Shown piece after piece: positions 1 to 8,007 of a DNA stretch of 64,000 nt. Position numbers and translations under genes: made by a program. A model generated the notes under the pieces. That model was not told where the DNA came from and searched no databases. It saw only the letters and a program-made list of their open reading frames with translations. Source of the DNA: Roseivivax sp. THAF197b (GTDB lineage Bacteria; Pseudomonadota; Alphaproteobacteria; Rhodobacterales; Rhodobacteraceae); NCBI RefSeq assembly GCF_009363255.1, contig NZ_CP045318.1:2779501-2843500 (forward strand), written 5' to 3'. Every line of letters starts with the position of its first letter. The first letter of the stretch is position 1.

Positions 1-23
1 GTACTCGTTTTGAGCAAGAACAA

Positions 24-39
24 ATTCACAATTGCGAAT
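24..39. promoter_or_regulatory. Candidate SoxR operator near the left edge
   Basis: The 16-mer ATTCACAATTGCGAAT is an inverted repeat in which 7 of 8 base pairs match. It lies in a short AT-rich stretch beyond the 5'-to-3' end of the soxW-like gene, where the sox structural operon starts in related bacteria. The 8-mer AATTCACA at its left half recurs in the soxV-soxS gap at 1444-1451. In Paracoccus SoxR binds exactly these two intergenic regions (established). The assignment here is inference. Confidence 0.45.
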
Positions 40-71
40 AATTGAGTAAGTCGGGCGCGTTACCCCGACCC

Positions 72-653
72 TCAATCGGTCCGCCCGTCATCCCGTTCGC
101 GAATCATGCGCGCGTGGTACCGCTGGAAATCTTCCCCGTTATCCAAGAGATACCGCTCTTCGTTGACCCAGGTGAACATGTCGAGGGTCGTGCCTAGCGA
201 GAACGCGCCCGGCATGACCGCGACCGACGCCTCGATGGCGCTTTGGTCCTCGGGGACCTCCTGGGGAAGGAAGACAAGCGTCGGCGTGAAGAGGACCCGC
301 CACTTGCCCACCGCATCCTTTTCGCTCAGCGCCTCGCCATCGGTGTCGATGATTTCCGTATCGCCATGCAGATTGATCTGCACAACGAAGAAATTCTCTG
401 TGATGTACTCGTCGAGAACAGGCTGCGGATACACATCCTGGTGCATCTTCGTGCAATAGACGCAGCCGCGCTGCTCCACCATCAGAAGCAGGCGCTTGCC
501 CTCGGCATTGGCCTCGGCGAGGTCCTCCTGCAGGTCCTTGAAGGTATCGCGCATCCAGTCTGCCTTGTGCAGCCCGTCATCGCCAAGCTCGGCCGCACCG
601 ACCGGCGCTGCAAGCGCCAGGACGGTCGCGATGGTCGTGATCCAGTGTTTCAT
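72..653 (-). CDS. soxW: SoxW-like periplasmic thioredoxin
   Basis: Predicted 193-residue exported thioredoxin-fold protein. A signal peptide covers about residues 1-21 (hydrophobic run ending GAAE), followed by a thioredoxin-like domain with the redox motif C64-V-Y-C67. A cis-proline-type TPT motif follows further on. The start is set at MKHW, because the longer frame adds 16 residues that would hide the signal peptide. It follows a CcdA/SoxV gene on the same strand with a gap of about 30 bp. In Paracoccus, SoxV passes electrons across the membrane to SoxW, which keeps periplasmic Sox proteins reduced. Fold and CXXC are seen; the sox role is inferred from the neighbours. Confidence 0.8.
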   Translation of the reverse strand: MKHWITTIATVLALAAPVGAAELGDDGLHKADWMRDTFKDLQEDLAEANAEGKRLLLMVEQRGCVYCTKMHQDVYPQPVLDEYITENFFVVQINLHGDTEIIDTDGEALSEKDAVGKWRVLFTPTLVFLPQEVPEDQSAIEASVAVMPGAFSLGTTLDMFTWVNEERYLLDNGEDFQRYHARMIRERDDGRTD

Positions 654-684
654 GGTCTCTCTCCTCCCTTTCGGATCCCGCGCC

Positions 685-1422
685 CTAGCCCAGCGAGGCA
701 AAGCCCGGGAACCATTCCAGCATCAGATTTGCGATCCAGTTCACCGTGCCCGTCGCGATCAGGATAGCAAAGACGAGAAGCATCGCCCCCATCACCTTCT
801 CGGCATAGCCCAAATACCGACGGTTCCGCGCGGTCCAGCGCAAAAACGGCCCCGAAAACGCCGCGGCGACGATGAAGGGCGCGGTCATCCCGGCGCCATA
901 GGCGAAAAGCAGGAAGCCCCCGCGCGTCAGATCGCCCATACCGCTTGCGATCATCAGGATCGAGGCCAGCGCAGGCCCCACGCATGGGGTCCAGCCGAAG
1001 CCGAAGGCCAGCCCCATCGCATAGGCGCCGATCATGGTCGTGGGCTCCACCGCGGATTCGACACGCGCCTCACGGTAGAGAAACGGCACCCGCACCACGC
1101 CCAGGAAATGCAGCCCGAAGATCGCGAGGATACCCGCGGCCACATAGCTCAGCGGCTCGCGGTAATCCGCGAAGGCCTGACCCAGCGCCGTGGCCCCGAG
1201 CCCGAGCAGCACGAAGATCGTGGTCACGCCCAGCGCGAAGAGCAGCGATTGCAGGAACAGCCGCCGCTGCGCCCCCGGCGCGATCCCGCTATCCGCGCGC
1301 AGCTCGGTCATGGACATTCCTGCCATGTAGCACAGATAGAACGGCACCATGGGCAGGATGCAGGGGGTGAAAAAGCTCAGAAGTCCTGCAAAAAGCGCGC
1401 CAAGGTAGCTGATTTCGAACAT
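685..1422 (-). CDS. soxV: CcdA/SoxV-type thiol-disulfide transporter
   Basis: 245-residue integral membrane protein of the DsbD-central-domain/CcdA family with about six hydrophobic segments. The two conserved TPC motifs are visible, with cysteines at residues 21 (FFTPC) and 147 (GWTPC). These form the redox pair that moves electrons from cytoplasmic thioredoxin to periplasmic acceptors. It is the first gene of a leftward pair with the SoxW-like thioredoxin and is divergent from soxS-soxR across an AT-rich 67-bp gap. That arrangement matches soxVW against soxRS in Paracoccus. A generic cytochrome-c biogenesis CcdA is the alternative; the neighbours favour SoxV. Confidence 0.85.
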   Translation of the reverse strand: MFEISYLGALFAGLLSFFTPCILPMVPFYLCYMAGMSMTELRADSGIAPGAQRRLFLQSLLFALGVTTIFVLLGLGATALGQAFADYREPLSYVAAGILAIFGLHFLGVVRVPFLYREARVESAVEPTTMIGAYAMGLAFGFGWTPCVGPALASILMIASGMGDLTRGGFLLFAYGAGMTAPFIVAAAFSGPFLRWTARNRRYLGYAEKVMGAMLLVFAILIATGTVNWIANLMLEWFPGFASLG

Positions 1423-1437
1423 GACGCGCCTATTTTC

Positions 1438-1466
1438 TTGTCCAATTCACATATTCAAATTACATA
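1438..1466 (+). promoter_or_regulatory. Candidate soxS-soxR promoter with overlapping operator
   Basis: TTGTCC (1438-1443) and TACATA (1461-1466) are separated by 17 bp and could be the -35 and -10 boxes for the rightward soxS gene. The spacer (1444-1460) is the AT-rich sequence that shares AATTCACA with the candidate operator at 24-39. A repressor bound there would block the promoter. The boxes are weak matches, so this is a proposal. Confidence 0.4.
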
Positions 1467-1489
1467 GTGGATAGCGGAAAGGTCAATCG

Positions 1490-1879
1490 GTGAAAGACGT
1501 GAGACGCCTCGCGGCCCTATTTTACGCGTTCGTATTGCTGCCCCTGCCCCTTTGGGCGGAGGTGCGGCTTATCATGGTCGAACAACCCGGCTGCGCCTAT
1601 TGCGCGGCCTGGGACGACGAAATCGCGCCCACCTATCCCAACACGGCGGAAGGCAGCTTCGCGCCCCTCCTGCGCGCGCAGCTCCGCGATGGCGCACCCG
1701 ACGGCGTCACCTACGAGCGTCGCGTGAACTTCACCCCGACCTTCATCCTGATCGACGAGGGAGAGGAAGTGGCCCGCCTCGAAGGCTATCCGGGCGAGCA
1801 TTTCTTCTGGCCAGTTCTGTCGCAGATGCTGGCCGATCATACTGAATTCAAAACCAGCGCGCTGGAGATCCGAAAATGA
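1490..1879 (+). CDS. soxS: SoxS-like periplasmic thioredoxin
   Basis: 129-residue exported protein starting at GTG, with a purine-rich ribosome site (GGAAAGG) just upstream. Residues 1-23 form a signal peptide (LPLPLWAE). The mature part is a small thioredoxin fold with redox motif C35-A-Y-C38 and a TPT cis-proline motif near residue 85. In Paracoccus, SoxS is a periplasmic thiol reductase that reactivates the SoxYZ carrier (established). The gene overlaps the regulator gene that follows by 4 bp (ATGA), so the two are translationally coupled. Short length, position and coupling to an ArsR regulator support SoxS over a generic thioredoxin. Confidence 0.8.
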   Translation: MKDVRRLAALFYAFVLLPLPLWAEVRLIMVEQPGCAYCAAWDDEIAPTYPNTAEGSFAPLLRAQLRDGAPDGVTYERRVNFTPTFILIDEGEEVARLEGYPGEHFFWPVLSQMLADHTEFKTSALEIRK

Positions 1880-2217
1880 GCCTGCCAGTTCTTTCGCCCG
1901 ACATGGACGAGGCCGAAATCGACGCGATGGTCAGCAAGGCCACAACGGCCGCGTCATTTCTGAAGGCCATCAGCCATGAAGGCCGCCTGATGATCCTGTG
2001 CCATCTCGTCTCGGGCGAGAAAACCGTGACCGAGCTCGAGGAACTTCTGGCCGCCCGCCAGGCCGCCGTCAGCCAGCAACTCTCGCGCCTCCGGCTCGAG
2101 GGGTTGGTGGTGCCGCGCCGCGAGGGCAAGGCGATCTATTACCGCCTGGCCGATGACAAGCCGCGCAAGATGCTCGAATGCGTCTACGAGCTCTTTTGCA
2201 AGGATGATCCCGCCTGA
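1876..2217 (+). CDS. soxR: SoxR/SqrR/BigR-type ArsR-family repressor
   Basis: 113-residue winged-helix protein of the ArsR family. The helix-turn-helix lies at about residues 50-75 (VTELEELL, QAAVSQQLSRLRLEGLV). Cys42, Cys102 and Cys108 are present. Cys42 and Cys108 sit where SqrR and BigR carry the pair that forms a polysulfide bridge on exposure to sulfane sulfur (established for those families). It probably represses the sox genes until reactive sulfur appears, then releases the operators at 24-39 and 1444-1460 (inference). The start overlaps the soxS stop by 4 bp. No classical metal-site ELCVCD motif is seen, which argues against a metal sensor. Confidence 0.83.
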   Translation: MSLPVLSPDMDEAEIDAMVSKATTAASFLKAISHEGRLMILCHLVSGEKTVTELEELLAARQAAVSQQLSRLRLEGLVVPRREGKAIYYRLADDKPRKMLECVYELFCKDDPA

Positions 2218-2342
2218 TCACAGGGCCGGATCATCGACGCGCCATGCCGCATGCGGCGATGCGCCCCATGCTTTGCGCTTACGAAAGTCTCGTGTAGCCT
2301 GCCTTTGTCAGGGACGTATGAGCGAACGGGGAGGGTTCGACC

Positions 2343-3398
2343 ATGCTGGAATTGATCGGGCCGCATTGGGCTGTCGCCCTGATCGGGCTTGTCACGGGCA
2401 CGATGCTGGGCCTCGCTGCGCGGATCGGACGCTTCTGCACGCTGGGCGCGATCGAGGACGCGCTCTACGGCGGCTCGACCCTGCGCCTGAGGATGTGGGC
2501 CATCGCAATCGGTTTTTCGGTCCTTGGCACATTCGCGCTTGCGGGCAGCGGGTTCATCGCCCGCGGTGACACCGCCTATATGCTGGCCGCCTGGAACCCC
2601 TGGGCGTCGGTCGTGGGCGGGCTCATGTTCGGCTACGGCATGGCCCTTGCAGGCAATTGCGGCTACGGCGCGATTGCCCGGCTCGGCGGCGGGGATCTCA
2701 GGGCCTTCGTCATCGTTCTCGTCATGGGCGTGTCGACCTATGTCGTTCTCGGCGGCCCGCTTGCCGAACTGCGCGTGACGATCTTTCCGCAGACCCTTGC
2801 GCAAGGCACCCCGCCCGGCATTGCCGATTGGTTGGCGCGCCTGTCCGGGCTTTCCGCGACGCTCATCGGGCTCGCCCTCGGTGCGGCGATCCTGGTGGGC
2901 GCCCTCGCCTCCCCGGCCCTGCGGGCCAAACCCGGCCAGATCTTCTGGGCGCTTGTGGTCGGCGCCGCCATTGTCGGCGCCTGGGCCGGAACAAGCTGGA
3001 TTGCGGATGCGGAATTCGGCGCGACACCGGTCGTGTCGCATTCCTTTGCAGGCCCCTTGGGCGAGTCGATCCTGTGGTGGATGACCGCGAGCGGCATGCC
3101 GATCACCTTTGCCGTGGGCTCCGTCGCGGGTGTGTGGTTCGGCGCGCTTCTGGGCTCCTTGCGCCTGTCGCATTTCCGCTGGGAAGCCTGCGAGGATCCG
3201 CGCGAATTGCGCCGCCAGATCATCGGCGCGGGCATCATGGGCGCAGGTGCCGTGATCGCGATGGGCTGCACCGTGGGGCAAGGGATTTCGGCCTTCTCGG
3301 TCCTGGCCTTCAGCGCCCCCGTGACCTTTGCCGCGATCTTTGCCGGTGCGGCCGTGGGGTTGCGCCAACTCATCACCGGCTTCCGCCTCGCCGTCTGA
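2343..3398 (+). CDS. YeeE/YedE-family sulfur transporter (SoxT/TsuA-like)
   Basis: 351-residue polytopic membrane protein made of two repeated halves, as in the YeeE/YedE (TsuA) family that imports thiosulfate or related sulfur compounds. Cysteines that could relay the substrate lie in IGRFCTLGAIEDAL (near residue 38), in GYGMALAGNCGYGAIARLGGGDLR (near residue 105) and in MGCTVGQGISAFS near the C-terminus. The start has a strong ribosome site (GGGGAGGG) 7 bp upstream. It lies 125 bp after soxR on the same strand, the position of the sox-linked transporter genes called soxT. The substrate is inferred from family and context. Confidence 0.82.
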   Translation: MLELIGPHWAVALIGLVTGTMLGLAARIGRFCTLGAIEDALYGGSTLRLRMWAIAIGFSVLGTFALAGSGFIARGDTAYMLAAWNPWASVVGGLMFGYGMALAGNCGYGAIARLGGGDLRAFVIVLVMGVSTYVVLGGPLAELRVTIFPQTLAQGTPPGIADWLARLSGLSATLIGLALGAAILVGALASPALRAKPGQIFWALVVGAAIVGAWAGTSWIADAEFGATPVVSHSFAGPLGESILWWMTASGMPITFAVGSVAGVWFGALLGSLRLSHFRWEACEDPRELRRQIIGAGIMGAGAVIAMGCTVGQGISAFSVLAFSAPVTFAAIFAGAAVGLRQLITGFRLAV

Positions 3399-3406
3399 GC
3401 CCGGCC

Positions 3407-3427
3407 CAAAAAATTTCAAATTTTTTG
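3407..3427. repeat. Perfect A/T palindrome downstream of the sulfur transporter gene
   Basis: Six A and three T, a central C, then three A and six T, flanked by C and G, form a perfect 21-base dyad starting 9 bp after the stop codon. It might act as a weak terminator or a protein-binding site. A similar TTCAAAAA/TTTTTGAA dyad lies at 12564-12582. Confidence 0.6.
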
Positions 3428-3465
3428 AATCATCGCGCCGATCTTCCGGCGATCATCCCGGCCCA

Positions 3466-3487
3466 CAGAAAATGATCTCATTTTCTG
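3466..3487. repeat. Second palindrome in the same gap
   Basis: CAGAAAATGA (3466-3475) and TCATTTTCTG (3478-3487) are perfect inverted arms separated by TC. It lies about 80 bp before the MFS gene and could be an operator or a hairpin. No regulator can be named. Confidence 0.55.
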
Positions 3488-3566
3488 CAAGCCCGGCCCC
3501 CCGAAGACCGCGGCTTTTCAAGCGTCCTCCGCTCTGACATCAAGTCCCCATCCCAGCGGAGCCAAC

Positions 3567-4751
3567 ATGCCCCCGATCATCGTCATCCTTGCCATCTGGG
3601 CCGCGGGGCTCGGGGCGTCGGCGCAATATGCAAAGCTCGCCGTGGGCTTCGATGCGTTGGCCGAGGTCTATACCGGCGCGGGCGCCGCCCTGGGATTCGC
3701 CGTCTCGCTCTTGAGCCTTCTGGGCCTCGTCTTCGGCCTTTCGGGGGGACGGCTCGTGGGGCGGATCGGGCCCAAGCGTGCGCTGGTGGGCGGCCTCGTG
3801 CTGGGCGCGGCCATGTCCGCGATACAGGCGCTGCTCCCGCCGCTGCCGATCTTCCTCGGGGCCCGCACCATCGAGGGATTGTCACATCTCGTGCTCGTCG
3901 TGGCCGCGCCCACGCTCATCGCCGAGATCGCGAGCCCCCATCTCCGCCCCGCCGCGATGACCTTGTGGAGCACGTTCTTCAGCGTCGCATTCGCCGCACT
4001 CGCCTGGATCGGGCCGGACCTGATCGCGGCGCACGGGCTCGCGGGGCTCCTTTGGGCCCATGCGGCCTATGCCATCGGCATGGCGCTGATCCTGATGGTG
4101 ATGCTACCGAAACCTGCCCGCATGACGCACCCCGAGATCGCCCCCGGCCCGGCGCGCGGCCCGCTGCGCCAGCATCTCGACCTCTACCGCGATCCCTACC
4201 TCTCGGCGCCGGGCTGGGGCTGGATCTTCTACACCTTCACCTTCGTGTCGATCCTGACGCTTCTGCCGCAACTGTCGCCCGATCCGCCGGGTTGGTTGCC
4301 CGCGATCCTGCCATTGGCCGCAATCGCGTCGTCGCTCAGCCTCGGCGTCGCGCTGCTGTCGCGCTTCTCGGCGGTGACCGTCTCGATTGCGGGCTTTGCG
4401 CTGTCGGCGCTGGCCACGTTCGGCATCCTCGCCTCAGGCGGGGCGGCCTGGGCCGTGATCGTGCTGTTCCTATGCCTTGGTCTCGTGCAGGCGGCAGGCT
4501 TTGCCGCCGTGCCGGAGCTGAACGCCGCGCCCGAGGACCGCGCCATGGCCAACGGTGCCATCGCGCAGACCGGCAATCTCGGCAATCTGACGGGTACGCC
4601 CGTGCTCTTGGCGCTGCTCAGCCTCGGCGGCGCGAAACCGGCGATCCTGGCCCTGACCGCCTGCTATGTGGCGGGCTTTGCGGCGCATGTGATCCATGCC
4701 CGCCGCCGCGCGCATTCGCGTCAGGACGCCTCGGCCAGCCGTGCGACGTAA
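3567..4751 (+). CDS. Major facilitator superfamily transporter
   Basis: 394-residue membrane protein with about twelve hydrophobic helices. A loop GRLVGRIGPKRAL after helix 2 matches the MFS motif GxxxDRxGRR in degenerate form. A central cytoplasmic loop (near residues 180-205) divides two six-helix halves. The substrate cannot be told. It looks like the CynX/YfcJ-like exporter groups, but I cannot place it further. Its last 31 bp overlap the 3' end of ribE on the other strand. It starts 169 bp after the sulfur-transporter gene with two palindromes between, so it is probably a separate unit. Confidence 0.75.
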   Translation: MPPIIVILAIWAAGLGASAQYAKLAVGFDALAEVYTGAGAALGFAVSLLSLLGLVFGLSGGRLVGRIGPKRALVGGLVLGAAMSAIQALLPPLPIFLGARTIEGLSHLVLVVAAPTLIAEIASPHLRPAAMTLWSTFFSVAFAALAWIGPDLIAAHGLAGLLWAHAAYAIGMALILMVMLPKPARMTHPEIAPGPARGPLRQHLDLYRDPYLSAPGWGWIFYTFTFVSILTLLPQLSPDPPGWLPAILPLAAIASSLSLGVALLSRFSAVTVSIAGFALSALATFGILASGGAAWAVIVLFLCLGLVQAAGFAAVPELNAAPEDRAMANGAIAQTGNLGNLTGTPVLLALLSLGGAKPAILALTACYVAGFAAHVIHARRRAHSRQDASASRAT

Positions 4752-5308
4752 CGGGCCAGGGTATCGATCTCGAGGTTGATCAGATCGCCCACCTGCGTGT
4801 CGCCCCAGGTCGTCGCCTGCTTCGTATGCGGGATGAAATTCACCCAGAACTCCGAGCCGTCCACGTCGTTCACCGTCAGCGATGTGCCATTGAGCGCGAC
4901 TGACCCTTTGGGCGCGATGAACTTCGCCAGCGCATCCGGCGCGCGGAAGGTCACGCGCGTGCTGTCGCCATCCTCCTCCATGCGCACCACCTTCGCGACG
5001 CCGTCGATATGGCCCGACACGATGTGCCCGCCTAGCTCGTCTCCCACGCGGAGCGCGCGTTCGAGGTTCACGCGGAAGCCAACCGACCAGGCACCGATAT
5101 TGGTCTTGGAGACCGACTCGGCGCTGATTTCCACGTCGAACCAATCCGTGCCGACGGCAATCGCCGTGAGGCAGACGCCGTCGCAGGCGATGGACGCGCC
5201 GATCTCGATCGTTTGCGTGTCATAGCCGGTGGCGATCCGGGCGCGCAGGTCGCCGCGCTGCTCCAGGCTGCGCACTTCGCCGATATCGGTAATCAATCCG
5301 GTGAACAT
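4721..5308 (-). CDS. ribE: Riboflavin synthase alpha chain
   Basis: 195-residue enzyme that converts two 6,7-dimethyl-8-ribityllumazines to riboflavin plus a pyrimidinedione. It opens with the family N-terminus MFTGLITDIGEV and has two lumazine-binding repeats. The first carries SIACDGVCLTA and the second GSVALNGTSLTV, each followed by an FxV or FWVNFIPHT segment. The start is taken at MFTG; an upstream extension of 51 residues is not conserved in type. It is tail-to-tail with the MFS gene (31-bp overlap). It is separated from ribD by three capsule genes on the other strand. No FMN riboswitch is evident in the 140 bp upstream. Confidence 0.95.
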   Translation of the reverse strand: MFTGLITDIGEVRSLEQRGDLRARIATGYDTQTIEIGASIACDGVCLTAIAVGTDWFDVEISAESVSKTNIGAWSVGFRVNLERALRVGDELGGHIVSGHIDGVAKVVRMEEDGDSTRVTFRAPDALAKFIAPKGSVALNGTSLTVNDVDGSEFWVNFIPHTKQATTWGDTQVGDLINLEIDTLARYVARLAEAS

Positions 5309-5448
5309 GGGGATGGTCCTGTGGTCAGATGAATGGGTATTGCGCGGGTCATGCACCGGTCGATGCCGTCCCGCACGGAAAGCCTTATTTTCGCCGCGGT
5401 AGCAGAGTAACGTCGCCTGAAGATCGCCTTGGGGAATAGTCCGTCGAC

Positions 5449-6741
5449 ATGATGAACGCAACCGGACAGCAACGGGTCTTCCTGTTCCTTCAGGGGCCGC
5501 ACGGGCCCTTCTTCAACCGGCTGGGCAAGATGCTGCGCAAGACCGGCGCGGAGGTCTGGCGGGTGGGGTTCAACGCGGGCGACCGGGCCTTCTGGTTCCA
5601 CCCCCGGACCTACCTGCCCTTTCGCGGCCGGATCGAGGACTGGCCCGAGACCTTCCGCACCCTGGTGGCCGAAAAACGCGTCACCGACATCGTGCTTTAC
5701 GGCGATGTGCGCCAGATCCACGCCGAGGCGGTCGCGGAAGCCCGCGCCCAGGGCCTGACCGTGCATGTCTTCGAGGAAGGCTATATGCGGCCCTATTGGG
5801 TCACCTATGAGCGCGGCGGCTCGAACGGGCATTCGCGCCTGATGCAGATGTCCGTGAGCGACATGCAGGCGGCCCTCGCTCTCTCGGACATGGAGGCGCC
5901 CCTGCCGCCTGCCCATTGGGGCGATATGCGCCAGCACATCTTCTATGGCGCGCTTTACCATTGGTTTGTGATGTTCCGGAACGGCGATTACCGGAACTTC
6001 AAACCGCACCGGTCGGTGCCCGTGACCAAGGAATTCCTGCTCTACCTGCGGCGCCTGCTGCTGATGCCCTTTTCCTGGCTCGAACGCGTGATCGAGACGG
6101 CGCGCATCCGCTATGGCGGCTTTCCCTATCATCTGGCGCTGCTGCAACTCGAACACGATTCCAGCTTTCAGCGGCACTCACCCTTCGAGTCTATGCCGGA
6201 TTTCCTGAAATTGGTGATCGAAGGCTTCGCCAAGGGCGCGCCCGGGCATCATCACCTCGTCTTCAAGGCCCATCCGCTGGAGGATGGCCGCGTGCCCGTG
6301 CGCCGCACGATCCGGGCGCTGGCCCGTGAACACGGAATTTCCGACCGGGTGCATTACGTCCGCGGCGGCAAGCTCGCGCAGCTTCTCAACGATGCACGCA
6401 CGGCGGTGACGGTCAATTCCACCGCCGCCCAGCAGGTGCTCTGGCGGGGCATTCCGCTGAAGGTCTTCGGCGACGCCGTCTATGCCAAGCCCGAATTCGT
6501 CTCGACCCAACCCCTGCCCGAATTCTTCGTGCAGCCCACGCGGCCCGACAACCGTGCCTACAAGGATTACCGCCGCTACCTGCTGGAAACGAGCCAGCTT
6601 CCGGGCGGCTTCTACTCCGCCCGAGGCCGCCGCCAGCTCATGCGTCAGGTCGTCGACATGATGCTCGCGCCCGACGATCCCTATGACGCGCTGCGTCACG
6701 GCACCGCGGCCCCGCGGCAACAGTTGCGGGCGGTGACCTGA
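5449..6741 (+). CDS. kpsS: Capsule polysaccharide protein KpsS
   Basis: 430-residue cytoplasmic protein of the KpsS/LipB family. With KpsC it builds the poly-Kdo linker on lyso-phosphatidylglycerol that anchors group 2 capsules (established). Visible family features are FLFLQGPHGPFF at the N-terminus, DIVLYGDVRQIHAEAVAEA (near residue 80), the KAHPLEDGR segment near residue 275, and VNSTAAQQVLWRGIPLKVFGDAVY near residue 325. It begins 140 bp from ribE, divergently, and leads the set kpsS - export lipoprotein - kpsC. ATG ATG occurs at the start, so initiation may be one codon later. Confidence 0.9.
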   Translation: MMNATGQQRVFLFLQGPHGPFFNRLGKMLRKTGAEVWRVGFNAGDRAFWFHPRTYLPFRGRIEDWPETFRTLVAEKRVTDIVLYGDVRQIHAEAVAEARAQGLTVHVFEEGYMRPYWVTYERGGSNGHSRLMQMSVSDMQAALALSDMEAPLPPAHWGDMRQHIFYGALYHWFVMFRNGDYRNFKPHRSVPVTKEFLLYLRRLLLMPFSWLERVIETARIRYGGFPYHLALLQLEHDSSFQRHSPFESMPDFLKLVIEGFAKGAPGHHHLVFKAHPLEDGRVPVRRTIRALAREHGISDRVHYVRGGKLAQLLNDARTAVTVNSTAAQQVLWRGIPLKVFGDAVYAKPEFVSTQPLPEFFVQPTRPDNRAYKDYRRYLLETSQLPGGFYSARGRRQLMRQVVDMMLAPDDPYDALRHGTAAPRQQLRAVT

Positions 6742-6841
6742 GGCGGGAATCACACATCTCTTTCTTTTCGCACCACATCTCGGTAGCCTGCTCGCAATAA
6801 TAAGACTGAGGCAGACAAAAACAGGTCGAGGAGACCGAGCA

Positions 6842-8002
6842 GTGGCAGCCGTTACATCCCGGTGGGCGCGTGGCGTCGCACTTCTGGCCGCGACGACCAT
6901 TCTGGCGTCTTGCGGCCTTCCGCGCGTTGGACCCAACAAAAACGAAATCTATGCCGGATCGGTACAGCGCGAGGGCGATGCCTTCGTCGTGGCCGTGAAT
7001 GACCGCGTGACCCGCGCGACCGCGCTTGTCCCGTCCTTCGGCTTTTCCGAAAGCTTCAAGAATGCGGGCGTTCTGGGCTCCGACATCATCTCGCCCGGCG
7101 ACATCCTGGGCCTGACGATCTGGGAGAACGTCGATGACGGCCTTCTGGCGGGCGAAGGGGCGAATGCCACCGCGCTCGAGGAAGTGCAGGTCGACGGTCA
7201 GGGCTTCATCTTCGTGCCCTATGCCGGACGCGTCCGCGCGGCGGGCAACACGCCCGAGTCGATCCGGCGGATCATCACCGACCGCCTTGCCGATCAGACC
7301 CCCGATCCGCAGGTGCAGGTGCGCCGCATCGCGGGCGACGGGTCGACCGTGACGGTCGTATCAGCCTCGGGCACCTCCGGCGTCTTTGCAATCGAGCGGC
7401 CCACGCGGACCCTGTCGGCCATGCTGGCCCAGGCGGGCGGCGTGTCGATCCCGCCCGAAATCGCGCAGGTCTCCGTGCAGCGCGGCGGGCAGACCGGCAA
7501 GATATGGTTCCAGGACCTTTACGAGAACCCGAACATGGATATCGCCCTGCGCGCGGGCGACAAGATCCTGATCCAGGAGGACACCCGCTCCTTCACGGCG
7601 CTCGGAGCGCTTGGCGGTCAGGCCCGCGTGCCCTTCGAGACGCAGACTCTGTCCGCGGTCGAGGCGCTGGCTACCGTGGGCGGCCTCGTGGCCACCACCT
7701 CCGATCCGACGGGCGTGTTCATCTTCCGCAATGAACCTGCGGAGATCGCCAACCAGGTGCTGGGCCGCAACGATCTGATCGGCGCGCAGCGGATGGTCTA
7801 CGTGCTCGACCTGACGCAGCCCAACGGTATGTTCACCGCCCGCGACTTCGTCGTGCGCGATCAGGACACGCTCTACGTGACCGAAGCGCCCTTCGTGCAA
7901 TGGGACAAGACCATCGCGGCGCTGACCGGATCGCTGGGATCGGTGACCGCGCTTGGCGATCTTGCGACGTCCGTGGACACGATCGCCACCGGCGGGCTCT
8001 GA
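6842..8002 (+). CDS. Wza/KpsD-type outer-membrane polysaccharide export lipoprotein
   Basis: 386-residue lipoprotein starting at GTG. The signal peptide ends in lipobox LASC with the acylated cysteine at residue 24. A polysaccharide-export (PES) domain follows at about residues 75-165 (SPGDILGLTIWENVDDG, FIFVPYAGRVRAAGNTPESIRR). SLBB-type beta-grasp domains come after it (VTVVSASGTSGVFAI and AGDKILIQEDTRSFTALGALG). It would form the outer-membrane channel for capsule export. It lies between kpsS and kpsC, with only 5 bp before kpsC. No inner-membrane ABC exporter (kpsMTE) is in the window, so those genes must be elsewhere. Confidence 0.88.
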   Translation: MAAVTSRWARGVALLAATTILASCGLPRVGPNKNEIYAGSVQREGDAFVVAVNDRVTRATALVPSFGFSESFKNAGVLGSDIISPGDILGLTIWENVDDGLLAGEGANATALEEVQVDGQGFIFVPYAGRVRAAGNTPESIRRIITDRLADQTPDPQVQVRRIAGDGSTVTVVSASGTSGVFAIERPTRTLSAMLAQAGGVSIPPEIAQVSVQRGGQTGKIWFQDLYENPNMDIALRAGDKILIQEDTRSFTALGALGGQARVPFETQTLSAVEALATVGGLVATTSDPTGVFIFRNEPAEIANQVLGRNDLIGAQRMVYVLDLTQPNGMFTARDFVVRDQDTLYVTEAPFVQWDKTIAALTGSLGSVTALGDLATSVDTIATGGL

Positions 8003-8007
8003 GCCAT

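Noticed and set aside
3399..3566. Insertion-sequence remnant suggested by palindromes
   Set aside because: No transposase frame, no target duplication and no terminal inverted repeats at a suitable distance.
5309..5448. FMN riboswitch before ribE
   Set aside because: The conserved FMN-element core and paired arms were not found in this 140-bp gap.
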